In this document: positions 34,505 through 42,269 of the stretch, in pieces
How positions within the stretch are numbered: the first letter of the stretch is position 1
Layout: each line of letters starts with the position of its first letter
Assembly (NCBI RefSeq): GCF_900291015.1
Contig: NZ_OLKL01000039.1
Location: 238-64,237, forward strand
Source: Pseudomonas persica
GTDB taxonomy: Bacteria > Pseudomonadota > Gammaproteobacteria > Pseudomonadales > Pseudomonadaceae
Reading direction: 5' to 3'
DNA: 64,000 bases
Notes under the pieces: generated by a model
What the model saw: only the letters and a program-made list of their open reading frames with translations
What the model was told of the DNA's origin: nothing
The model's database searches: none
Made by a program: the position numbers and the translations under genes

Positions 34505-36334
34505 ATGAACCAAGAGCTGCTCTGGGTCCTCGGCCTGCTGGCCATCGTCATCGTGCTGTTCGTCATCAACCGCCCACGCATGGACGTGGTCGCGCTACTG
34601 GTGATCCTCGCCCTGCCGCTATCGGGCATCCTCACCGTGGAGCAGGCGCTGGCCGGCTTCAGTGACCCCAACGTGGTGCTGATCGCTGCCCTGTTCGTGA
34701 TCGGTGAAGGCCTGGTGCGCACCGGCATTGCCTACCGCATCGGCGAATGGATGAGCGAGCGGGCCGGCAACAGCGAGGCCCGCCTGCTGGTGCTGCTGAT
34801 GGTGGCTGTGGCGGGGCTGGGTTCGATGATGAGCTCCACCGGTGTGGTGGCCATTTTCATTCCGGTGGTGCTGAGCATCGCCGCGCGCCTGCAGCTTTCG
34901 CCCAGCCGCCTGATGATGCCGCTGGCTTTCGCCGGCCTGATCAGCGGCATGCTCAGCCTGGTGGCCACGCCGCCCAACGTGGTGGTGCACAGCGAACTGG
35001 TGCGCCATGGCGAAGCCGGCTTCAGCTTCTTCAGCTTCACCCCGTTTGGCCTGGTGGTGCTGGTGCTGGGCATCGGCTACATGCTGTTGACCCGGCACTG
35101 GCTGAATGGCGAAGTGCGCAAGGACGGCCGTGTGGAGAGCCGCCGCACCCTGCTGGACCTGGTGTTGGACTACAAGCTCAACGGCCGTGAGCGGCGTCTG
35201 CGCATCCGCCCCCACTCGCCGCTGATCGGCCACACCTTGGGCGAGCTGGAACTGCGCACCCGGCATGGCGCCAACGTGATCGGCATCGAGCGCCAGCACA
35301 AGTTCACCACACGGGTGATCGCCGCCGACTCCAGCACCGTACTGCACCAGGGCGACGTGCTGCTGCTCGACCTGTTCGCCAACCACGACGACCTGCGCAG
35401 CCTGTGCCAGACCATGCAACTGGAGCCGCTGCACTTCAAGGCCGCCTACTTCATCGACCAGTCCCAGGAGCTGGGCATGGCCGAGGTCTCGCTGCCACCA
35501 GGTTCAAAACTGCTCGGCAAGAGCATCCTCGAACTGGCCTTCCGCACTCGCTTCGACCTCAACGTGGTCGGCTTGCGCCGCGAGCAGGCGGCGATCGAAG
35601 CACAACTGGTGGAAGAAAAGCTGCGCCTGGGCGACACCCTGCTGGTAGTAGGCCCATGGAAAGCCGTGCGCCAGTTGCAAAGCAAACCCAAGGACTTCCT
35701 GGTACTGAGCCTGCCCGCGGAAATCGACCTGGTCGCCCCCGCCCGCACCCGCGCACCACAGGCGCTACTGAGCCTGGCGGTGATGGTCGGGCTGATGGTC
35801 AGCGGCGCGGTACCCAACGTCATTGCCGCGCTGATCGGCTGCCTGCTGATGGGTGCAGGCCGCTGCATCGACATGAACAGCGCCTACCGCGCCATCCACT
35901 GGCAAAGCCTGGTACTGATCGTCGGCATGCTGCCGTTTGCCCAGGCATTGCAGAAAACCGGCGGCATCGACCTGGCGGTGGGTGGCCTGGTCAGCGTGCT
36001 GGGCGGTGCCGGCCCCAGCGCCATTCTTGCCTGCCTGTTCGCGGTCACGGCGGTGATCGGCCTGTTCATCTCCAACACGGCCACCGCGGTACTGATGGCC
36101 CCAGTGGCGGTCAGCACCGCCGCGCAGCTGGGCATGTCGCCCTACCCGTTCGCCATGACCGTGGCGCTGGCCGCCTCGGCGGCGTTCATGACGCCGGTGT
36201 CATCGCCGGTCAACACGCTGGTACTGGGCCCGGGACAATACCGCTTCGCCGACTTCGTCAAAGTCGGCGTACCGTTCACCGTGTTGGTGATGCTGGTGAC
36301 CGTGTTGATGGTGCCGCGGTTCTTCGGGCTGTGA
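34505..36334 (+). CDS. SLC13-family transporter with two TrkA-C domains
   Basis: 609-residue secondary transporter of the DASS/ArsB superfamily. About five helices, then a cytoplasmic insert with two RCK_C/TrkA-C domains (RIRPHSPLIGHTLGELELRTRHGANVIGIER and SLPPGSKLLGKSILELAFRTRFDLNVVG, residues about 225-385), then a second membrane half with the SNT motif IGLFISNTATAVLMAP and TPVSSPVNTLVLGPG. Probably a dicarboxylate, sulfate or other anion carrier. Substrate unknown. Confidence 0.88.
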   Translation: MNQELLWVLGLLAIVIVLFVINRPRMDVVALLVILALPLSGILTVEQALAGFSDPNVVLIAALFVIGEGLVRTGIAYRIGEWMSERAGNSEARLLVLLMVAVAGLGSMMSSTGVVAIFIPVVLSIAARLQLSPSRLMMPLAFAGLISGMLSLVATPPNVVVHSELVRHGEAGFSFFSFTPFGLVVLVLGIGYMLLTRHWLNGEVRKDGRVESRRTLLDLVLDYKLNGRERRLRIRPHSPLIGHTLGELELRTRHGANVIGIERQHKFTTRVIAADSSTVLHQGDVLLLDLFANHDDLRSLCQTMQLEPLHFKAAYFIDQSQELGMAEVSLPPGSKLLGKSILELAFRTRFDLNVVGLRREQAAIEAQLVEEKLRLGDTLLVVGPWKAVRQLQSKPKDFLVLSLPAEIDLVAPARTRAPQALLSLAVMVGLMVSGAVPNVIAALIGCLLMGAGRCIDMNSAYRAIHWQSLVLIVGMLPFAQALQKTGGIDLAVGGLVSVLGGAGPSAILACLFAVTAVIGLFISNTATAVLMAPVAVSTAAQLGMSPYPFAMTVALAASAAFMTPVSSPVNTLVLGPGQYRFADFVKVGVPFTVLVMLVTVLMVPRFFGL

Positions 36335-36488
36335 GGTGATTGGCAACCAATGAAGGCAATTTGGCATTATCCCGACCGATCGCGGCAGATTGACATCAAG
36401 TACCTTGACGAAACACACTTATGCGCAATTGCCCCAGGTGCTTCAAGCCGTTGTCCTGGATTTCGTTTCCGCTTTGCCGGTCGAGCCC

Positions 36489-37898
36489 ATGGTTTTTCCA
36501 GCCCAATCGCGCGTGTTGCACTATGTCGTTCTGCTCGGTCTGACCTTTGCCCTCACCCTGGGCGGCATCCTGGCCCGCCCGATCGAATCGCTGTCGCTGT
36601 TCTGGCCGGTCAACGCGGTACTGGCCGGCGTGCTGCTGCGCTACCCCCGCCAGGCCACGCTGACGGGCTTTGCCCTGGTCTGGCTGGCCATGGTCGGCGC
36701 CGACCTGCTGTGCGGCAGCGCCTGGGTACCCGCCCTGTGGTTCAACCTGTGCAACCTGGGCGTGGTGGCCACCCTCTGGCTGCTGCTCTCGCGCTTGCCG
36801 CGCCTGCACCGGCGCATGCGCACCCCCCACGGCGTGCTCAGCGTGTTCGGCGCCTGTGCCGCCGCGGCAGTAGTGGCGGCCAGCATGGCGGCGGTAATGG
36901 CCGCGCCATGGTTCGAACAGTCCTTGCGCGCCACCTGGCTGGCCTGGTTCAGTGAACAGTTCTCCACCAGCGTGCTGGTGCTGCCAATGCTGCTGACGGC
37001 GCCCTCGGCACGAGCCCTGGTACGCGGTGGCGCCCAGGCCATCCGCCTGGCGCCGTTGCTGGTACTGCTGGCCTCGCTGGCGTTCAGCATTGCCTTCGGC
37101 GGCCCCGGGGCCATTGCCTTCCCGATTGCCGCGCTGCTGTGGTGTGCCTGGACCTACTCCCCGTTCCTGGTCTCACTGCTGACACTTACCGCCGGCAGCA
37201 CGCTGATTGTGGCGGTGGCGCAAAACCTCATGCATTTCAGCGTGCCGCAGAGCGAGCCCGGGGTGACCACCCTGCTGTCGGCGCGCCTGGGCATCGCCAT
37301 GCTGGTGCTCGGCCCGCTGGTGGTGGCCTGCGTCAGCCAGGCCAACCGCAGCCTGATGGCCCGCCTGGCGCATCAGGCCACCATCGACCACCTCACCGGC
37401 GTGCTCACCCGCAGTGCTTTCAGCCGCCGCGCCAACGCGCTGCTGGACAGCCGCCAGCAACACGCCCAGGCGCTGCCGCTGACCCTGATGATGCTGGACA
37501 TCGACCACTTCAAGTCGATCAATGATGCCCACGGCCATGCGGTCGGTGACCAGGTGCTGCGCCAGTTCGCCGGCATCCTGCAGGACCAGTTGCACGATGG
37601 CGAACTGTTCGCCCGCCTGGGCGGCGAGGAATTCGTCGTGGTCCTCCCGGGCCTGGCGCCAGACCGGGCCAAGTTCACTGCCGAACGCCTGCGCCGCGCC
37701 GTACAGGACCTGCATGTGGCGCAGGCCGACCAGCACCTGCAGATTACCGTCAGTATCGGCCTGGCCGGTTGTGCCGCCGACATGCCGGCCCCCACCCTCG
37801 ACGAACTGCTGGCGCGCGCCGACCAAGCGCTATACCGGGCCAAGGCCCATGGCCGCAACCGCGTCGAGCAGGCCGAAGCGCAACGCCAGGTGATGTGA
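36489..37898 (+). CDS. membrane diguanylate cyclase (MASE1-type)
   Basis: About 469 residues. Eight hydrophobic helices form a MASE1-like sensor (VVLLGLTFALTLGGILARPIESLSLFWPVNAVLAGVLLRYP). The GGDEF domain starts DHLTGVLTRSAFSRRAN and its active site is ARLGGEEFVVVLPG, a competent GGEEF variant. The start is uncertain: ATG 36489 is chosen; a TTG at 36390 would add 33 residues. Confidence 0.85.
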   Translation: MVFPAQSRVLHYVVLLGLTFALTLGGILARPIESLSLFWPVNAVLAGVLLRYPRQATLTGFALVWLAMVGADLLCGSAWVPALWFNLCNLGVVATLWLLLSRLPRLHRRMRTPHGVLSVFGACAAAAVVAASMAAVMAAPWFEQSLRATWLAWFSEQFSTSVLVLPMLLTAPSARALVRGGAQAIRLAPLLVLLASLAFSIAFGGPGAIAFPIAALLWCAWTYSPFLVSLLTLTAGSTLIVAVAQNLMHFSVPQSEPGVTTLLSARLGIAMLVLGPLVVACVSQANRSLMARLAHQATIDHLTGVLTRSAFSRRANALLDSRQQHAQALPLTLMMLDIDHFKSINDAHGHAVGDQVLRQFAGILQDQLHDGELFARLGGEEFVVVLPGLAPDRAKFTAERLRRAVQDLHVAQADQHLQITVSIGLAGCAADMPAPTLDELLARADQALYRAKAHGRNRVEQAEAQRQVM

Positions 37899-37899
37899 G

Positions 37900-38661
37900 C
37901 TAGCCGGCCAGCAAGTCCCACGTCAACTTGGCGATCAGCACGCACAACAGCACCAGGAACAGCCCGCGCACAAAGCCCGCGCCCTTGCGCACCGCCAGCC
38001 AGGTACCAGTCAGCGCGCCGAGGATGTTGCACACCGCCATGGGCAAGGCGATGGCGTACAGCACGTTGCCCGATGGCACGAAGAACACCAGCGCCGCCAG
38101 GTTGGTGGCGATGTTCACCACCTTGGCCGATGCCGAGGCGTGCAGGAAGTCCAGGGCAAAGAAGCGGATGAACAGGAAGATCAGGAAGCTGCCGGTACCC
38201 GGCCCGAACAGGCCATCGTAAAAGCCGATCGCACCACCGATCAGCACCGCCAGGCACTGTTCCTTGCGGCCGATCTTTGCGGGTTTGTGCAGCGTGCCGA
38301 AGTCCTTCTTGCAGAAGGTGTAGATGGCCATCAGCACGATCAGCACCAGCACTGCCGGGCGCATCACGCTAGGCGGCACCAGCGACACCGTGGCGGCACC
38401 GGCGAACGACATGGCGAAGGCACTGAGCGCCGCCGGCACGATCAACCCCCAGTCCAGCGTCACCCTGCGGATGAACGAACGCGCCGCGAAAGCCGTGCCA
38501 CACACCGACGCCAGCTTGTTGCTGCCAAGCAATGCCGCCGGTTGCGCGGTGGGCAGCACATTGAACAAGGCCGGGATCTGGATCAGCCCGCCGCCCCCCA
38601 CAGCGGCGTCGATCAGCCCGGCGGCGAAGGCGAACACGGAAAGCACAGCGATATCCATCAT
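37900..38661 (-). CDS. TauE/SafE-family sulfite/anion exporter
   Basis: 253-residue membrane protein. The family hallmark is AAGLIDAAVGGGGLIQIPALF near the N-terminus, repeated as GGAIGFYDGLFGPGTGSFLIFLF in the second half. Members export sulfite or sulfonates. Two ATG codons (38661, 38658) lie in tandem. It is convergent with the GGDEF gene and divergent from the LysR gene 98 bases away. Confidence 0.88.
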   Translation of the reverse strand: MMDIAVLSVFAFAAGLIDAAVGGGGLIQIPALFNVLPTAQPAALLGSNKLASVCGTAFAARSFIRRVTLDWGLIVPAALSAFAMSFAGAATVSLVPPSVMRPAVLVLIVLMAIYTFCKKDFGTLHKPAKIGRKEQCLAVLIGGAIGFYDGLFGPGTGSFLIFLFIRFFALDFLHASASAKVVNIATNLAALVFFVPSGNVLYAIALPMAVCNILGALTGTWLAVRKGAGFVRGLFLVLLCVLIAKLTWDLLAG

Positions 38662-38759
38662 GACGCGGTTCCTGGCAGTGAAGACGCCTGCCAGGCTAAT
38701 CAAAGTACCGCGCTTGTGTTGAAATGCCATATTGCGAAAACTGCAACGAGGAGCAGGCA

Positions 38760-39665
38760 ATGGCATTGGACATGCTGCGGGAAATCCAGGCATTCGTCAG
38801 CGTCGCGCACAAGCGTAGCTTCGTCGCCGCCGCCCGCGCCCTGGGGCGCTCGCCTAGCGCGGTAACCCGCGCGGTACAAACCCTGGAAGACAACGCCGGG
38901 AGCAAACTGCTCAACCGCAACGCCAACGCCGTGACCCTGACCGAAGCCGGCGAGCGCCTGCTGCCCCACGCCGAACGCTTGCTGGATGTGCAACGTGATG
39001 CCGCCGACGAACTGGCCGCGCTCAGCGGCAGTGCACAAGGCTGGATCCGCTTCGCCGTGCCGCAGGTGCTGGGTGAACATGTGCTACCCCAGGTGCTTGC
39101 CGAGTTTTCCCGCTGTCACCCCCAGGTAACCCTGGACGTGCAGTACAGTGACGGGGCCCTGGACCCGCTGCAAGGCAAGTTCGATTTCGTGGTGCGCGGG
39201 GCCTTCCCGCAGTCGAGCGAGCTGATCGGCTACCCGCTGTGGGATTACCGGCGCCACCTGTATGCGAGCCCTGAATACCTGGCCCTGGCCGGCACGCCAC
39301 AACAACCCGAGGACCTCGAAGGGCACGCGCTGATCCTGCACACCGCGCCGCGCATCCTCAAGGCCTGGCACTTCTGCCGCGATGGCCAGATCACCAGCCT
39401 GCGGCCCCGGCCCAGGCTGCGCCTGGACTCAGGCGACGCGGTGTACCACAGCACCCTGGCCGGCGCCGGCATCGCCCGCCTGGCCGCCTGGGTCGGCGAA
39501 GCGCAGGTCAAGGCCGGGCGGCTGGTGCGGGTATGCCCGCAATACCGCCTGACCGCCAGCAACGGCCAGGACCCGCAGATGCACGCCGTCTACCCCGCCG
39601 GCGAACTGCCGGCACGGGTGCGCGACCTGCTGGCGGCCCTGCGCCGCGCCGGCCTGGCCTACTGA
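38760..39665 (+). CDS. LysR-family regulator
   Basis: 301 residues. HTH DMLREIQAFVSVAHKRSFVAAARALGRSPSAVTRAVQTLE (residues 3-42), then the periplasmic-binding-like effector domain. GAGGAGC lies before the ATG. It is divergent from the TauE/SafE gene, which it may control; the shared 98-base region would hold the operator. Confidence 0.92.
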   Translation: MALDMLREIQAFVSVAHKRSFVAAARALGRSPSAVTRAVQTLEDNAGSKLLNRNANAVTLTEAGERLLPHAERLLDVQRDAADELAALSGSAQGWIRFAVPQVLGEHVLPQVLAEFSRCHPQVTLDVQYSDGALDPLQGKFDFVVRGAFPQSSELIGYPLWDYRRHLYASPEYLALAGTPQQPEDLEGHALILHTAPRILKAWHFCRDGQITSLRPRPRLRLDSGDAVYHSTLAGAGIARLAAWVGEAQVKAGRLVRVCPQYRLTASNGQDPQMHAVYPAGELPARVRDLLAALRRAGLAY

Positions 39666-39892
39666 ACCCCCCCCCTGAAACGGCTGTTCAAATTCTGCTC
39701 AATTTAACAGAGCCCGCCATGGGCTTGGCTTGCAGCACTTTATCCACAGACCTACCCACGTTTTTTGTGGACAGATTTCCCAGTGCAAAGAATGACTTAT
39801 CGTACAAATCGGTAGGGTGGATCGGCCAACAACCAAGAGAAATGGGCCCGCCCGGAGGACAGGCAGGCCGCGGGGAATATGTGTGATGAACG

Positions 39893-39976
39893 TCAGCTTG
39901 GCGGAATGGTGCCAAGAATACCAATCAGAATGGTCAGCAGCAGAAAACCACCCAGGAACAGCGCGAGCTTGCCCAT
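39893..39976 (-). CDS. 27-residue single-helix membrane peptide
   Basis: MGKLALFLGGFLLLTILIGILGTIPPS, a one-helix peptide with a basic start and short polar tail. A ribosome site (AGAGG) lies eight bases before the ATG. No family recognised. The gap around it (39666-40205) holds no other gene. Confidence 0.5.
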   Translation of the reverse strand: MGKLALFLGGFLLLTILIGILGTIPPS

Positions 39977-40205
39977 TGGAACCTCTACAAGTGTGATGCG
40001 GGAATGGGCATATTGTCGGGCTTGGGCTGATACGGTTACAGATTCAGGTTTGTGGAAAAAAAGCGGATCAGATGCAGAGCGCCCGTTTTTTGTGGCAGCA
40101 GCTTTGCGTCGCGAAAGGGCCGCAAGGCGGCCCCGGCAATCTTGAGGGATGCATCGAACCCCTGGGGCCGCTGCGCGCCCCTTTCGCGACACAAGGTGCC
40201 GCCCC

Positions 40206-40392
40206 CATAGAACTGCACATAACTCATTGAATTAGCAGGGGCCCTGTGGGAGCGGCTTCAGCCGCGAACACCGGCGCAGCCGGTGCCATACACCGCGTTG
40301 GATTCTTCGCGGCTAAAGCCGCTCCCACAGGGTACGCGGATTGCTTGAAATTTCAGTTATCTACGCGACAGCGCACTGGGCCATCTCCCACA
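40206..40392. repeat. nested REP unit, copy 3 (diverged)
   Basis: Same architecture as copies 2 and 4 (AGAACTGCACATAACTCATTG..., CACCGGCGCAGCCGGTG), with substitutions such as CTTCAGCC for CTTTAGCC and a shortened end. It is followed by 100 bases without features before the isochorismatase gene. Confidence 0.85.
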
Positions 40393-40493
40393 AGTGCGGC
40401 GCACCTGGCCCTTACGCGTGACAGCAATTTTTGCAATCATCCACGCTCTGCTAGGGTCAAGCGCTCGAACTTGCCAAGGAGTGCCATCCCGTC

Positions 40494-41075
40494 ATGACCC
40501 CTCTAGCTACCAACGCTGCCCTGTTGTTGATTGACCTTCAAGCTGGCATCCACCACCCGCGCCTGGGCCGGCGCAACAACCCTGAGGCCGAACTGCGTAT
40601 AGGCGATCTGCTGGCTGCGTGGCGTCAGTCAGGGCGCCCGGTGGTCCATGTGCGCCACCTGTCCCGCTCGGTGGACTCGGTGTTCTGGCCCGGCCAGTCG
40701 GGTTGCGAATTCCAGCCCGCATTCACCCCACTGGCCAGCGAAACCGTGTTCGACAAACAGGTGCCCGATGCCTTCGCCAACTCCGGCCTGGAGCGCTGGC
40801 TCCACGCACGCGGTATCAACGAACTGGTCATCGCCGGGGTAATTACCAACAATTCCGTGGAATCCAGCGCACGCTCGGCGGGCAATCTCGGTTTCGATGT
40901 GGTGGTGGTTGAAGATGCCTGCTTCACCTTTGACCAGCACGACCTGCAAGGCCGGCTTTGGCCCGCGGAGGATGTACATGCGCTGTCATTGAGCAACCTG
41001 GCTCTGGATTACGCGCGCATCCTGCCCACGGAGCAGGTACTGATCGCTCTACCGGCAAGTAAGAGTACCGGCTGA
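40494..41075 (+). CDS. isochorismatase-fold hydrolase
   Basis: 193 residues. The aspartate of the triad is in LLLIDLQAGIHH and the lysine in VFDKQVPDAF. The position normally held by the nucleophilic cysteine reads GVITNNSVESSARSAGN, so it is serine here. Isochorismatase-type members also lack Cys, so hydrolytic activity is not excluded. Substrate unknown. Confidence 0.8.
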   Translation: MTPLATNAALLLIDLQAGIHHPRLGRRNNPEAELRIGDLLAAWRQSGRPVVHVRHLSRSVDSVFWPGQSGCEFQPAFTPLASETVFDKQVPDAFANSGLERWLHARGINELVIAGVITNNSVESSARSAGNLGFDVVVVEDACFTFDQHDLQGRLWPAEDVHALSLSNLALDYARILPTEQVLIALPASKSTG

Positions 41076-41440
41076 TCAGCGGAGGCATCGGCCACAACCT
41101 GCCGCAGGCGTTCACCCAGGCGCTGGTGGATGCGGATCACCTGTAGCTTCCAGGGCGGCAATTGCTACATAAGATTTCGAAAAGCACGGCAGGCGCTGGA
41201 TTGAGCAGCGTTGAGGGCGTGCATTATCGAAAACCACTTGCGGCCACCTACCACGGGGTGTTGAGGAGGGTTGGAAAGACACGATTTGAAACGCGACTTG
41301 TAGGATTTTTTACCGCACGATGTAGGAGAATTCGAGTCGGCGGGATTTTCCTGTATGAAACATCAGTATCTCCCGCAAATTCGGGCTGTTACGGTCCTGT
41401 CTTCCTACAACGGCATGGAAGCCTACAGCATGAGAAAAGC

Positions 41441-41626
41441 ATGGACCCGTTCAATGCCTCGGCCCTGAAACTGCAGCAAAATTTGCTTAACCTGCGCCTT
41501 GAGCGCGATCGCCTGAGAAGGGAGGGCAAGGACAAGGAAGCGGACGAACTCGCGGCACCGATCGCGCGGATCGAGGCGGCTATTCGGCAACTACCGGATG
41601 ACATGAAGCCGGTGACCCTACAATAA
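41441..41626 (+). CDS. small coiled-coil-like protein, unknown
   Basis: Sixty-one residues (MDPFNASALKLQQNLLNLRLERDRLRREGK...), mostly charged helix with heptad-like Leu spacing. It lies after a 365-base gap in which I see nothing. Family not recognised. Confidence 0.5.
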   Translation: MDPFNASALKLQQNLLNLRLERDRLRREGKDKEADELAAPIARIEAAIRQLPDDMKPVTLQ

Positions 41627-41633
41627 AACCTGT

Positions 41634-41722
41634 CGGAGCGGGCATGCCCGCAAAGAAAGCAACGCGGTGCATGGCACCGGCTGCGCCGGTGTTCGCCGGC
41701 AAGCCAGCTCGCACAGGTTCAG
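41634..41722. repeat. partial nested REP unit
   Basis: CGGGCATGCCCGC and GCATGGCACCGGCTGCGCCGGTGTTCG with a GGCAAGCCAGC half REP. The rest of the 41627-42269 gap holds only a short open frame at 41759-42043 with no convincing homology. Confidence 0.7.
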
Positions 41723-42269
41723 TGCAGAACCCAAGCTTTACACAATCCCTGCAGAAATTTGTCCAGCCCGCAAGCTGCGCCATACACAGAGAAAAAGCCG
41801 GTAAGCACCATAGAGCGTCAGCCCAGCCGCAGAATGGGCAACGAATTCCGCGTCAAGCTTGGCCCGCGCAACGGGAATGTGGGCCAGTCGCGTGATGGTC
41901 GAATGGCCCGTGCCAAAATCGCCTGGCGCCAGCCGCGCGCCGCTTTCCAGCTAGCTGCGATGCTGGCGGTAGAGCGCGGCAGGCCGGGCTCCGGGGGCGG
42001 CGCGGTGTCGATCATGGAGGTGGCTCGGCGCTGGCATAAATAGAAGGGAGTCTGATTTCCGCCAGGACGCCGGGCCAAGCGGTTTATTTCAGGGCATTCC
42101 TTCAGAACGGCCCGCAGTTGATCCGCGGGCACTGCTGTGCGCCCAAATTTCCGGCGACCAGCCAGGCCTGCAGGTCGTCAAGGCCGATAGGCAGCATTTG
42201 CCAAAACAGGCATGCCCCATGATAAATGCCCATGAGCAGAACCAGGCTCACGGGCAACCCCTCTTGCCG

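Noticed and set aside
41759..42043. Open frame with NEFRVKLGPRNGN, faintly like a relaxase start
   Set aside because: The resemblance covers about ten residues, there is no ribosome site and no mobilisation genes are nearby.
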